From Cellulomonas timonensis (GTDB lineage Bacteria; Actinomycetota; Actinomycetes; Actinomycetales; Cellulomonadaceae), in assembly GCF_900046455.1 (NCBI RefSeq), contig NZ_FCOT01000010.1:248001-312000 (forward strand): 64,000 bases of DNA, in the 5' to 3' direction. Under the pieces are notes generated by a model. The model was not told where the DNA came from and did not search any database. It saw only the letters and a list, made by a program, of their open reading frames with translations. Of the stretch, positions 36,591 through 45,940 are shown piece by piece. How positions within the stretch are numbered: position 1 is the stretch's first letter; each line of letters starts with the position of its first letter. Made by a program: the position numbers and the translations under genes.

Positions 36591-37507
36591 GCGCGCCTTC
36601 GATCCCCGTCATCCAGCAGACAGCAGGACGCGGCGCCGCCCGCGCCGCTGCCAACCGCCGCGGCGTCTCCAAGGGCGCGGGCTCGGACCGTCGTCCCGGG
36701 TGGGTCACCTACGCGGTCCTCACGCTGGTCATCCTGATCTCGGCGTACCCGCTGTACTTCGCGTTCCTGCTGGCGACCTCGGACGCCGTGACGATCGCGC
36801 AGAACCCGATCCCGTCGCTGATCCCCGACAGCAACCTGTTCGCCAACTTCGAGCGCGTCCTCAGTTCGGACATCAAGTTCTGGAAGTCGCTCGGGAACTC
36901 GGTCATCGTCTCCTCGGTGACCGCGATCTCCGTGGTCATCTTCTCGACGCTGGCCGGCTACTCGTTCGCGAAGCTGCGCTTCAAGGGCCGCGGGCCTCTG
37001 CTCGTCTTCGTCGTGGCCACCACGGCCGTGCCGACGCAGCTCGGCATCGTGCCCCTGTTCATCGTCATGTCGAAGCTCGGGTGGACGGGCAACCTGATCG
37101 CGGTCATCGTGCCTGGGATGGTCACCGCATTCGGCGTGTTCTGGATGACGCAGTATCTTGAGGGAGCGCTTCCGTACGAGTTGATCGAGGCTGCCCGTGT
37201 GGATGGCGCGTCGATGATCCGCACGTTCTGGCACATCGCGCTTCCGGCAGCCCGACCGGCCGCCGCGATGCTCGGCCTGTTCACCTTCGTGGGGGCATGG
37301 ACGAACTTCTTCTGGCCGTTCATCGTGCTGGGATCGGCGAACCCGACCCTGCCGGTGGCCGTCCAGTTGCTCCAGGGCAACTACTTCAACGACATGTCGC
37401 TTGTCATGGCGGGCGTCACCCTCTCGGTGATCCCGCTGGTCATCGTGTTCGTCTTCGCAGGACGACAGCTCGTCGCCGGCATCATGCAGGGCGCCGTCAA
37501 GGGCTGA
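36587..37507 (+). CDS. cebG: ABC sugar transporter permease 2 (CebG-like)
   Basis: A 306-aa MalG-type permease with six predicted helices. EAA loop: EAARVDGASMIRTFWHIALP (about 202-221). The C-terminus ends in the usual GRQLVAGIMQGAVKG. Its ATG overlaps the preceding stop by 4 nt. Last gene of the transport operon; a perfect 20-bp terminator follows. Confidence 0.9.
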   Translation: MSAPSIPVIQQTAGRGAARAAANRRGVSKGAGSDRRPGWVTYAVLTLVILISAYPLYFAFLLATSDAVTIAQNPIPSLIPDSNLFANFERVLSSDIKFWKSLGNSVIVSSVTAISVVIFSTLAGYSFAKLRFKGRGPLLVFVVATTAVPTQLGIVPLFIVMSKLGWTGNLIAVIVPGMVTAFGVFWMTQYLEGALPYELIEAARVDGASMIRTFWHIALPAARPAAAMLGLFTFVGAWTNFFWPFIVLGSANPTLPVAVQLLQGNYFNDMSLVMAGVTLSVIPLVIVFVFAGRQLVAGIMQGAVKG

Positions 37508-37515
37508 GAGACTTG

Positions 37516-37559
37516 CCGCGCGGCGGCGGCGGTGGATCGCCACCGCCGCCGCCGCGCGG
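37516..37559 (+). terminator. Terminator of the sugar-transport operon
   Basis: A perfect 20-bp stem (CCGCGCGGCGGCGGCGGTGG and complement) with ATCG loop, 8 nt after the permease stop. Confidence 0.88.
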
Positions 37560-37613
37560 GGTCTGCCTGTGCTACACCACGCTGCTCCGGGCAGCTTCAG
37601 GAGGGGACGACCA

Positions 37614-38651
37614 ATGTCGGTCGACAATGCCACGCATCGAGCGGACGCCGCGCGGCCGGCCGCGCCGACGCTCGAGCAGGTGGCCGAGCGTGCGGGCGTG
37701 TCGCGATCGACCGCGTCGCGCGCGATCAACGGTGGCCTGCGGGTCTCCCCCGAGGCGCTGGCCTCCGTCGAGGCCGCAGTGGCCGATCTCGGGTACACCC
37801 CGAACCGCGCCGCCCGCTCGCTGGTCACCCGCCGCACCGACTCGATCGCCCTGGTGGTCCCCGAGCCCGACGAGCGCGTCTTGTCCGACCCGTTCTTCGC
37901 GGGCACCCTCAACGGCTTGAGCAGCGCGCTCGCCGAGTCCGACCTGCAGCTCGTGCTGGTCATCGCCCGCCCAGGCGACAGCGCCCGCACCGTCCGCTAC
38001 CTGCGCAACGGCCACGTCGACGGCGCCATCGTCGTCTCGCACCACCGCGACGACGCGTTGGACCAGGCCCTGCGGCAATCGCACCTCCCCAACGTCTTCG
38101 TCGGGCGGCCCCTGTCCAAGGGCGACACGCAGTATGTCGACGCCGACAACGTGGCCGGCGGGCGCATGGCGACCCAGCACCTCATCGACCTGGGGCGGCG
38201 CCGTATCGGCACCATCGCCGGACCCCTCGACATGTCAGCGGGCATCGACCGGCTCGCCGGCTGGCGGCAGGCCATCCGTGCCGCCGGGCTGTCCGAGGCC
38301 GCCATCGTGCACGGCGACTTCACGATCGCCTCGGGCGCCGCCAGCACCCGCCGCCTGCTCGAGCAACACCCCGACGTCGACGCGATCTTCGTCGCCTCCG
38401 ACCTGATGGCCGCGGGCGCGCTGGGCGTGCTCGCCGAGCTCGGCCGCGACGTGCCGGGTGACATCGCCGTCGTCGGATACGACAACCTCGGAGTCGCGAC
38501 CTCCACGAACCCCCCGCTGACCACGGTGATCCAGCCGGTCGTCGCGATGGCCCGTGCGGCGGGCGCGCGGCTGCTCGACCAGCTCAGCGGCGTCTACGCG
38601 GATGCGCCGATGATCTTCCCGTCGGAGCTCGTGATCCGCGCCTCTGCGTGA
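37614..38651 (+). CDS. cebR: LacI-family repressor (CebR/CelR-like)
   Basis: A 345-aa repressor. The N-terminal HTH and hinge helix are TLEQVAERAGVSRSTASRAI (18-37) and later VADLGYTPNRAARSLVTRRT in part; the periplasmic-binding-like effector domain follows, with HVDGAIVVSHH, DNVAGGRMATQHLIDLG and VVGYDNLGVATSTNPPLTTV. AGGAGG lies 9 nt before the ATG. Its position after the transport genes and the TGGGAACGCTCCCG sites upstream of them fit a cellobiose-responsive CebR/CelR. The effector is inferred, not visible. Confidence 0.88.
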   Translation: MSVDNATHRADAARPAAPTLEQVAERAGVSRSTASRAINGGLRVSPEALASVEAAVADLGYTPNRAARSLVTRRTDSIALVVPEPDERVLSDPFFAGTLNGLSSALAESDLQLVLVIARPGDSARTVRYLRNGHVDGAIVVSHHRDDALDQALRQSHLPNVFVGRPLSKGDTQYVDADNVAGGRMATQHLIDLGRRRIGTIAGPLDMSAGIDRLAGWRQAIRAAGLSEAAIVHGDFTIASGAASTRRLLEQHPDVDAIFVASDLMAAGALGVLAELGRDVPGDIAVVGYDNLGVATSTNPPLTTVIQPVVAMARAAGARLLDQLSGVYADAPMIFPSELVIRASA

Positions 38652-39121
38652 GCCGCCGTCGCATCGCCTCTGGCAGTCGCACAATGACACGGTCCTCGAC
38701 ATTCGTGCTCGTCGGCCTCGGCGGCGCTGTCGGCGGGCTGCTGCGCTGGACGGCGACAGTCGTGCTCGACGAGCCCGCCGACACGTTCCCGTGGACGACG
38801 TTCGGGGTCAACGTCCTCGGGTCATTCGCCCTCGGGCTCCTGGTCGTCGGGTTCGTGGGCCGTCGCGGCGCCCCTGCCTGGGTGCGCCCCGCCCTCGGCA
38901 CGGGCCTGCTCGGCGGGTTCACCACCTTCTCGGCCTACGCGCACGCGGTCGACGTGCTCGCCACCGGCGGGCGGCTGGGCGTCGCGGCCGCGTACCTGGT
39001 GGGCTCGGTCATCGCGGGAGTGGCCGCAGCGGGGGCTGGCGTCGCGCTCGGGTCACGACTGCCAGCGGTGACGCTCCCCGCGCTGCCTGACAGCCAGCAG
39101 CCCACCGGGGAGCGGGGGTGA
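38648..39121 (+). CDS. crcB: Fluoride channel Fluc/CrcB subunit 1
   Basis: A 157-aa four-helix membrane protein with family motifs GLGGAVGGLLRW, FPWTTFGVNVLGSFALG and GLLGGFTTFSAYAH (the Na+/F- path FTTFS). GTG at 38648 overlaps the repressor stop (GTGA); an ATG at 38684 is an alternative that removes 12 basic residues. Fluc channels are dual-topology dimers expelling fluoride; actinobacteria often encode two different subunits side by side, as here. No fluoride riboswitch was recognised. Confidence 0.92.
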   Translation: MSRRRIASGSRTMTRSSTFVLVGLGGAVGGLLRWTATVVLDEPADTFPWTTFGVNVLGSFALGLLVVGFVGRRGAPAWVRPALGTGLLGGFTTFSAYAHAVDVLATGGRLGVAAAYLVGSVIAGVAAAGAGVALGSRLPAVTLPALPDSQQPTGERG

Positions 39122-39507
39122 ACGGCTGGGTGGCCGTCGGCGTCGCCGTCGGCGCGGGCCTGGGCGCGCAGCTGAGGTTCGCGACAGAGATGCTGCATGC
39201 GCGGGCCCGGGAGCGGCGCGGACTCGGACGGCCGACGTTCCCGTGGGCGACGCTGACCGTGAATGTGATCGGGTCGATGGTGCTCGGCGCCGCAGCGGCG
39301 GGGGCAGCGCGCGGTGCGATCAGCGCGCCGTGGCTCACCGTGCTGGGCGCCGGGCTGGCGGGCGGGCTCACGACCTTCTCGACGTTCGCGCTCGACGTGG
39401 TGGAGCTGGTCCGCACCCACCGGATGGCGCGCGCGATCGGCGACGTGGCGCTGCACCTGACCCTGGGCCTGGGCGCGGCCGCGCTCACGTTCCACGCGCT
39501 GCTCTGA
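39118..39507 (+). CDS. crcB: Fluoride channel Fluc/CrcB subunit 2
   Basis: A 129-aa four-helix protein with FPWATLTVNVIGSMVLG and GLAGGLTTFSTFALDVVEL. Its GTG overlaps the stop of subunit 1 (GTGA), so the two are made together, fitting a heterodimeric channel. The length is typical for the family. It converges with putA after a 17-nt gap. Confidence 0.93.
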   Translation: MNGWVAVGVAVGAGLGAQLRFATEMLHARARERRGLGRPTFPWATLTVNVIGSMVLGAAAAGAARGAISAPWLTVLGAGLAGGLTTFSTFALDVVELVRTHRMARAIGDVALHLTLGLGAAALTFHALL

Positions 39508-39524
39508 GATCAGCCCCGTGAGCC

Positions 39525-42500
39525 CTACCGCTCCGCGCGGCGGGCCTCGACGTGGCCGAAGCGGTGGCGGGTGCGGCTGATCGCCTGTGCGCGCAGCACC
39601 GTGAGGAGCTCGCGGCGACCGCTCGCGAGCACGGGGCCGTCGAGCACCGTGACCGCGCCGGTCCGCGCGCTGGCGGCGCCCCGCAGTCCTTCGACCTTGC
39701 CCACGACCCGGATCCGGCCTTCCACGGCTCCCTCCCGGACACGGACCGCGAAGGCGGCGTCGTCCTCGACTGTCGACCGGCTGATGGTGACCGGTGTGCC
39801 GACCAGGCGGGCGGCAGCCAGCACGCGCTCCACCTCGACGTCACGGGCTCCTGCCCCCACCCGGACGGTGAGATGCGGGACGGGCCGGTAGCGCAGCACG
39901 TTGGACTCGGCGCGCAGCCCACTCGCGTCCTGCTCGACCCCGAGCTCCTGCGACCAGCAGCGCGCGTCGTCGGCCAGCGCCCAGGCGAGCCAGTCGGCGT
40001 CCTCGCGGGGCACATCGGCGGAGTCCGCCCAGGCGCCGAGCTCGGCGACGTAGTCCGGGCCGCCCGCCTTGGCCCCGGGCCCGACGACCGACGCCTTCCA
40101 CCCGCCGAACGGCTGCCGCTGGACGATCGCCCCGGTGATGTGCCGGTTCACGTAGGCGTTGCCCACCTCGACACGCTCGAGCCACCTGTCGATCTCGTCC
40201 TCGTCGAGCGAGTGCAGGCCGCCGGTGAGGCCGAACGCGACGGCGTTCTGCAGCTCGATGGCCTCGTCCAGGGTGTCGACCCGCATGACCCCGAGGACGG
40301 GGCCGAAGCACTCGGTGAGGTGGAACGCGGACCCGGGCGCCACGCCGACCTTGATGCCCGGGGTCCACAGTCGCCCGTCGTCGTCGAGGCGCCGGGGCCG
40401 GACCGCCCACGTCTCGCCGGGGTCCAGGGTCGTCAGGGCGTGGAGCAGCTTGCCCGAGGCGGGCTCGGTCAGCGGGCCCATCGTGGTGGCGAGGTCCTCT
40501 GCCGGCCCGACGCGCAGCGATGTGACGGCGTCCACGAGCTGGCGGCGCAGGCGCTCGGAGCGGCCGGCCGATCCCACCAGGATGAGCAGCGACGCGGCGG
40601 AGCACTTCTGCCCGGCGTGGCCGAACGCGGACCGGACCACATCGGCGACGGCCAGGTCCAGGTCTGCGGACGGGGTGACGATCAGCGAGTTCTTCCCGGA
40701 GGTCTCGGCGAGGACGTCCAGGTCGGCGCGCCAGGAGGCGAACAGCCGGGCCGTCTCGATGGACCCGGTGAGCAGCACGCGGCGGACGGCGGGGTGGGTC
40801 ACGAGCCGCTGTCCGGCGTCGCCTTCGGGGGCGAGCAGCACCTGCAGCAGCGCGCGCGGGGCCCCGAGCTCGTCCATGGCCCGGTGCACGGCGCCCATCG
40901 CCACCTGGACGCACCGTGGGGTGGGCGGCGCGGGCTTGACGATCACGGGTGATCCGGCGGCGAGCGCCGCGAGCACCGATCCGACGGGGATCGCGACGGG
41001 GAAGTTCCACGGCGGGGTGACGACGGTCAGGCCCTCGGGCCGGAACTGGGCGCCCGGCACTCCCCCGTCGGCGAGCCGCTCGGCCTGGTCGGCGTAGTAG
41101 CGGGCGAAGTCGACGGCCTCGCTGACCTCGGGGGCGGCCTCCGCGACGGTCTTCCCGGCCTCCTCCACCATGGTCGCGACCAGGTCGGCCCGGGCCTGCT
41201 CGAGGTGGACGGCGGCGCGGCGCAGCACCTGGGCCCGCTCGCGTGGCGAGGCTCCGGCCCACGCGGCCGCGACGGCCGACGCCCGCTCGACGGCCTCGTC
41301 GACGGCCTCGGTGGTGGGGGCGACGATGCCCTCGGGGACGGCGACCTCGCGGGTCAGCAGGTCGCGGGCCCAGGCGCGGTGCTCGGCGACGGCGGGGTCC
41401 GTGTCGGGGACGTTCACGAACGGCTCACCCGCGACCGCCTCGACCGGCTCGCCGCGGGGTGTGCGCTGCGGCGGGCTGGCGGGCTCCTGCGCGTCCCGCA
41501 CCGACGCGAGGAACGCCTCGCGTTGCGCGCCGAGCCCATGGCCGCCGTCGGGGGGGAACAGCGCGTGCAGGTAGTTCTGCGGCGCGGCGTTCTCCTCGAG
41601 GCGGCGCACCAGGTAGGAGATCGCCACGTCGAAGTCGCTCCGGGCCACCACGGGCGTGTACAGCAGCACCGTGCCGACGTCGTCCCGCACGGCGCGCGCC
41701 TGGGCGGGCGCCATGCCTTGCAGCATCTCGATGTCGAGCGCCTCGTCGACCCCACGGGCCTGCGCGAGCAGGTGCGCCAGGGCGACATGGAAGAGGTTGT
41801 GGCTCGCGGCGCCGATGCGCACCAGCGCGGTCCGCTCGGGGCGCAGCGCCTGATCGAGCAGGCGCACGTACTGCGCGTCGACCTCGGCCTTGGAGCGGAA
41901 CGGCGCCTGCTCCCAGCCGTGCAGCTCGGCCTCCACCTGCTCCATCGCGAGGTTGGCGCCCTTGACCAGCCGCACCTTGATGCGGGCGCCACCGGCTGCC
42001 TCGCGGCGGGCCGCGATCTCGGTGAGCTCGTCGAGCGCCGCCACCGCGTCGGGCAGGGAGGCCTGGAGCACGATGCCCGCCTCGACGTGCAGCAGCTCCG
42101 GGTCCAACACGAGCTCCTCGAAGACCCGGATGGTGAGCGCGAGGTCGCGGTACTCCTCCATGTCCAGGTTGACGAAGACCCCGTGGCGCGCGGCGGCCAG
42201 GTACAGCGGGCGCAAGCGGGCCACGAGCCGGTCGCGGCTGCCGTCGGCGTCCCAGGTGGAGAGCTGGCTCGCCACGGCGGACGCCTTGATGGAGACGTAG
42301 TCCACATCCGCGCGCTCGACCAGCGCGGACACCCGCTCCAGCCGTGACGCGGCCTCCTGCTCGCCGAGCACCGCCTCGCCCAGCAGGTTGAGGTTGAGGC
42401 GGAAGCCCTCGGCGCGCGCGCGGGCCAGGTGGCCGGTGAGGCCTGGCCCGGCGTCTGCCACCAGGTGGCCGACGATCTGCCGCAGCCGCACCCGCGCGGC

Positions 42501-42827
42501 CGGCACCACGATCCAGGGCAGCACCGTGGCGAGCCGCGCGCCGCATGCCAGCAGCGTCCGGTCGACCGGTCCCAGGAATCCCGCGGCGGCGGACTGCGCC
42601 TGCGCGAGGCCGGCGAGCTCGCGCGCGGCGACGTGCACGTCCTCCGGCCGGGCCACGCGGTCCACGAACCGGACCGCCAGGTCCAGGCCCACGGGATCGG
42701 AGACGAGTGCGGCCAGACGGGCAGTGGTCCTCCGCTCGCGCGGTGTCTCACCTGCGGCGGTCGCGGCGACCCAGCGGTCGGCGAGCGCGAGGGCTTCGTC
42801 GACGAGGGCGGCGGGGCTCGTGTGCAT
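39525..42827 (-). CDS. putA: Bifunctional proline dehydrogenase / L-glutamate gamma-semialdehyde dehydrogenase
   Basis: A 1100-aa enzyme oxidising proline to glutamate in two steps. The FAD-dependent proline dehydrogenase half (about 60-420) has DYVSIKASAV, FVNLDMEEYRDL, GARIKVRLVKGANL and IGAASHNLFHVALA. The aldehyde dehydrogenase half (about 500-950) has VTPPWNFPVAIP, LAETSGKNSLIV (general base Glu) and catalytic Cys in GHAGQKCSAASLL, then PFGGWKASVVGPGAKAGG. The last 120 residues are a C-terminal extension. No DNA-binding ribbon-helix-helix domain precedes it. ATG at 42827 faces a divergent AraC-type gene across 123 bp. Confidence 0.95.
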   Translation of the reverse strand: MHTSPAALVDEALALADRWVAATAAGETPRERRTTARLAALVSDPVGLDLAVRFVDRVARPEDVHVAARELAGLAQAQSAAAGFLGPVDRTLLACGARLATVLPWIVVPAARVRLRQIVGHLVADAGPGLTGHLARARAEGFRLNLNLLGEAVLGEQEAASRLERVSALVERADVDYVSIKASAVASQLSTWDADGSRDRLVARLRPLYLAAARHGVFVNLDMEEYRDLALTIRVFEELVLDPELLHVEAGIVLQASLPDAVAALDELTEIAARREAAGGARIKVRLVKGANLAMEQVEAELHGWEQAPFRSKAEVDAQYVRLLDQALRPERTALVRIGAASHNLFHVALAHLLAQARGVDEALDIEMLQGMAPAQARAVRDDVGTVLLYTPVVARSDFDVAISYLVRRLEENAAPQNYLHALFPPDGGHGLGAQREAFLASVRDAQEPASPPQRTPRGEPVEAVAGEPFVNVPDTDPAVAEHRAWARDLLTREVAVPEGIVAPTTEAVDEAVERASAVAAAWAGASPRERAQVLRRAAVHLEQARADLVATMVEEAGKTVAEAAPEVSEAVDFARYYADQAERLADGGVPGAQFRPEGLTVVTPPWNFPVAIPVGSVLAALAAGSPVIVKPAPPTPRCVQVAMGAVHRAMDELGAPRALLQVLLAPEGDAGQRLVTHPAVRRVLLTGSIETARLFASWRADLDVLAETSGKNSLIVTPSADLDLAVADVVRSAFGHAGQKCSAASLLILVGSAGRSERLRRQLVDAVTSLRVGPAEDLATTMGPLTEPASGKLLHALTTLDPGETWAVRPRRLDDDGRLWTPGIKVGVAPGSAFHLTECFGPVLGVMRVDTLDEAIELQNAVAFGLTGGLHSLDEDEIDRWLERVEVGNAYVNRHITGAIVQRQPFGGWKASVVGPGAKAGGPDYVAELGAWADSADVPREDADWLAWALADDARCWSQELGVEQDASGLRAESNVLRYRPVPHLTVRVGAGARDVEVERVLAAARLVGTPVTISRSTVEDDAAFAVRVREGAVEGRIRVVGKVEGLRGAASARTGAVTVLDGPVLASGRRELLTVLRAQAISRTRHRFGHVEARRAER

Positions 42828-42950
42828 CTGTCCATCGTCCGGCTCACTGGGCCTCGGCGTCTTGTCTCGATCCAGCGTCCAGCGTGACGTTCTGGCGCGT
42901 GTCGGGGTGTCGCGAGCGTGTGGCCAGCGGCGGAGTAGCCTCCGGACCTG

Positions 42951-43724
42951 ATGAGCACCCTGACCACAGCCCCCGCGCAGGCGCCGACGTGGCCCGGCGC
43001 GCTCGAGCTGCTCACGGCCCTCGGGGAGCCGATGCTCGCGCTGATGGACGAGCTGCCCACCACCATGTTCTGCGCGAAGGACGTCGACGGGCGCTACGTC
43101 GCGGTGAACCAGGCGTTCGTGGGCCGGACGGTCGAGCGGTCTCGGCGTGCCGTCGTGGGGCGCTGCGCGGGCGACCTGTTCATCGCGTCGCTGGCCGCGC
43201 ACTACGCGCAGCAGGACGCCGCGGTGCTCTCCACCGGGCGCCCGGTGCGACATGTGCTCGAGCTGATCCGCCGTCCGGGAGGCGGGCCGGGCTGGTACCT
43301 CACCTCGAAGCAGCCCGTGCGCCTCGCCGGCCGCGTGGTGGGCCTGGTCAGCGTCTCGGAGGACCTGCGCACGCAGGACACCGCCGACGTCGCGCTGAAC
43401 TCGCTGTCACGGGTCGTGGAGCTCGTGCGCGAGCGGATCGCCGGGACGATCACCGTGGCGGACATGGCCGCGGCGGCGGGCTGCTCGGTGTCGACGCTGG
43501 ACCGGCGGATGCGCAAGGTCTTCTCGCTCTCACCGCAGCAGTTCGTGCTCCGGGCCCGCATCGACCATGCGGCGCCCTTGCTGACCTCGGGGGACGTGCC
43601 GATCGCCGAGGTCGCCGCTCGGTCCGGCTTCTGCGACCAGGCCGCGTTCACCCGGACGTTCGGGCGGCTGACCGGTGAGACCCCGGCGCAGTTCCGGCGG
43701 CGGGCGGCGGCCGTGCCGGGATGA
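42951..43724 (+). CDS. AraC-family regulator with PAS domain
   Basis: A 257-aa regulator. The N-terminal PAS-like domain (about 25-140) has LDELPTTMFC-like spacing, KDVDGRYVAVNQAFVG and GRVVGLVSVSEDL; the AraC HTH (about 155-250) has ITVADMAAAAGCSVSTLDRRM and IAEVAARSGFCDQAAFTRTF. Divergence from putA suggests it controls proline catabolism. A tandem TCCAGCG repeat (42871-42884) in the shared 123-bp region could be a direct-repeat operator. A TAGCCT sits 9 nt before the ATG, giving at most a very short leader. Confidence 0.9.
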   Translation: MSTLTTAPAQAPTWPGALELLTALGEPMLALMDELPTTMFCAKDVDGRYVAVNQAFVGRTVERSRRAVVGRCAGDLFIASLAAHYAQQDAAVLSTGRPVRHVLELIRRPGGGPGWYLTSKQPVRLAGRVVGLVSVSEDLRTQDTADVALNSLSRVVELVRERIAGTITVADMAAAAGCSVSTLDRRMRKVFSLSPQQFVLRARIDHAAPLLTSGDVPIAEVAARSGFCDQAAFTRTFGRLTGETPAQFRRRAAAVPG

Positions 43725-43820
43725 GCGGGGAGGCCGATGCCCCGACGCGCGGAGGGCCTGGCAGAACGTCCCCGCGTGGCGCCGGTCGCCGCCCGCCGGG
43801 GTCGCGGGCATCATGTTCCG

Positions 43821-44624
43821 ATGACTGCTGCTCCCCTCCCCACCCTCGCGCTGCGCGGCGCGGACATCCCCCTGCTCGGCCTCGGCACCTGGCAGTCGGA
43901 GGGCGACGACGCCCGCCGGGCCGTGCGCGACGCGCTCGAGCTGGGCTACCGGCATGTGGACACCGCCACCGGCTACGGCAACGAGGCGCTCGTCGGACGC
44001 GGCCTGGCCGACTCCGGCGTCCCCCGCGACGAGGTGTTCCTCACCACCAAACTCCCCCCGGACGCCGCGGGCCGGGAGCGCGAGACGCTGGAGCGCTCGC
44101 TCGCCGACCTCGGCGTCGACCACGTGGACCTGTGGCTGGTGCACTGGCCGCCAGCGGGCGCCGCCACCCCGGCGACCTGGGAGCAGTTCATCGCCCTGCG
44201 CGACGAGGGCCTGACGCGCGCGATCGGGGTGTCCAACTACTCCCTCGCCCAGATCGACGAGCTGGTGGCCGCCACCGGCGAGGCTCCCGCGATCAACCAG
44301 ATCCCGTGGAGCCCGGGCGACCACGACCCCCACCTGGTGGCGGGCCACACGGCGCGCGGGGTGGCGCTCGAGGGGTACAGCCCGTTCAAGCGCACCGACC
44401 TGTCCGATCCGAGCCTCGTCGAGATCGCTGCGGCGTATGGCGTGACGCCGCGCCAGGTGGTGCTCCGCTGGCACCTCGAGCACCAGGTCGTGGTGATCCC
44501 GAAGTCCACCCATCGGGACCGGATCGCGGCGAACCTCGAGGTCACGGGCTTCTCCTTGACGTCCGACGAGGTCGCGCGGATCGACGCGCTCGGGAGCTCG
44601 GCTGGCGCCGAGGTGGGCGCCTGA
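43821..44624 (+). CDS. Aldo/keto reductase
   Basis: A 267-aa NADPH-dependent (beta/alpha)8 reductase of the AKR5/2,5-diketogluconate-reductase-like group. The catalytic tetrad is visible as Asp in HVDTATGYGNE, Tyr in the same motif, Lys in FLTTKLPPD and His in WLVHWPP; the cofactor region is VVIPKSTHRDRI. ATG at 43821 follows CATCAT-N6, which may be a weak leaderless promoter. Substrate unknown. The next gene starts 2 nt after its stop. Confidence 0.92.
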   Translation: MTAAPLPTLALRGADIPLLGLGTWQSEGDDARRAVRDALELGYRHVDTATGYGNEALVGRGLADSGVPRDEVFLTTKLPPDAAGRERETLERSLADLGVDHVDLWLVHWPPAGAATPATWEQFIALRDEGLTRAIGVSNYSLAQIDELVAATGEAPAINQIPWSPGDHDPHLVAGHTARGVALEGYSPFKRTDLSDPSLVEIAAAYGVTPRQVVLRWHLEHQVVVIPKSTHRDRIAANLEVTGFSLTSDEVARIDALGSSAGAEVGA

Positions 44625-44626
44625 CG

Positions 44627-45793
44627 ATGACGACGGCCCGGGCGCGGCTCATCGTGGCGGTGGGCGGTGTCCTGGCCATCGTGGCCCTCGGCGTGGTGGT
44701 CCTCGCGCTCGGGAGCGCGCGGACGAGCCCCCCAGGCGGCGCGGCCCCCGTGGCCACCGAGGCGGTGGGCGTGCTGGACCCCGAGCGGGCAGACGTCGCA
44801 GCGCGCGCCCGGCTCGCCGCCGCCGCGCTCGCGCACGGTGTCCGGCAGGCGCGCGGCCATCTCCACACGGCTGCGGCCACCACCGCCGCAGTCGCGGCGA
44901 CCGCCACAGATCCGTCGGGCGCCGCCGCACCTGACAGCGCCTCCGAGACCGACACGGCCGACGCCGCCCACCCGACCGACGCCGCCTGGGCAGCGCTCAC
45001 CGCCGCAGTCGCCGGACTCGACGCCTCAGTGGCCCGGCTCGAGGGCCTGGTCGCGGAGGCCGTCAGCGGCGGGGCCGTCATCGTGCGCGACGAGGCCGCC
45101 ACCGTGAGCGGCGCCGCGCTGCTCGTCGTGGGCGCGGAGACCGAAGCCTCCCGCGTGGCGCTCGACGCCGCGCATCAGGGATGGCGGGCGGCCCTCGACG
45201 CGGGGGCGGCAGAGCAGGCCCGCCAAGCCGACGAGGCCCGCGCCGCCGAGGCGCAGGCCGCGGCCGCGGCAACAACGGGCCCCGCCGCCGGGGCGGCCAC
45301 GGGCTCCGCGGGCGGGCGCCCCACGGACGCCGCGGGCAACGTCCTGTGGGTCACGTCCGTCCCGACGGCCGACGGCGACGGCTCGAACGGCAACCTGCCG
45401 ATGTCGGCGATGTGCCGCATCCCCTGGGGGACCGACCAGCTCGGCTACGCCCAGTACCTGCGCTGCGACGCCGCCCATGCCCTGACCCGTCTCAACGACG
45501 CCTTCCGCGCCGCGTTCGGCGAGTCCATCGCGATGGACCTCACCTACCGCTCCTATGAGGACCAGGTCGCGATGAAGGCAGCCTTCGGCGCCCTCGCGGC
45601 GCGCCCGGGGACGTCCAGCCACGGCCTCGGCACCGCGCTGGACGTGCAGGAGTGGCCGGACGTGTACGGCTTCGGCACCGCGCGCTACACGTGGCTGGTG
45701 GAGAACGGGCCCGCCCACGGCTGGCACGCCCCGCCGCGGGTCCGAGAAGACGGCCCCTACCCCGAGTACTGGCACTTCGAGTACGCGCCCTGA
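44627..45793 (+). CDS. VanY-like D-alanyl-D-alanine carboxypeptidase, membrane anchored
   Basis: A 388-aa protein with one N-terminal helix (about 8-29) and a long Ala-rich, probably helical stalk (about 40-220) reaching into the wall. The C-terminal peptidase M15 domain (about 245-388) has zinc ligands in TSSHGLGTALDVQEW (SxHxxGxAxD) and YWHFEYAP, with TYRSYEDQ upstream. It would trim peptidoglycan stem peptides. The Ala/Asp/Glu-rich stalk is unusually long for the family. ATG at 44627 starts 2 nt after the reductase stop. Confidence 0.88.
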   Translation: MTTARARLIVAVGGVLAIVALGVVVLALGSARTSPPGGAAPVATEAVGVLDPERADVAARARLAAAALAHGVRQARGHLHTAAATTAAVAATATDPSGAAAPDSASETDTADAAHPTDAAWAALTAAVAGLDASVARLEGLVAEAVSGGAVIVRDEAATVSGAALLVVGAETEASRVALDAAHQGWRAALDAGAAEQARQADEARAAEAQAAAAATTGPAAGAATGSAGGRPTDAAGNVLWVTSVPTADGDGSNGNLPMSAMCRIPWGTDQLGYAQYLRCDAAHALTRLNDAFRAAFGESIAMDLTYRSYEDQVAMKAAFGALAARPGTSSHGLGTALDVQEWPDVYGFGTARYTWLVENGPAHGWHAPPRVREDGPYPEYWHFEYAP

Positions 45794-45940
45794 GCCCGCT
45801 AGGCGGACTCACCCGCGCTCGGCACCCGGTCAGATGCGGCGTCCCGTTGACCGGGGTGGCATGGTGAGGGCGGACGCGTCCCCTGGTCGGCAGCGGAGCC
45901 GACGGCGCGCCCAGCGTGACTGCTCAGGAGGCATATCCGC

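Noticed and set aside
38652-39507. Fluoride riboswitch before the Fluc genes
   Set aside because: The genes overlap the repressor gene directly, leaving no leader in which a riboswitch could fit.
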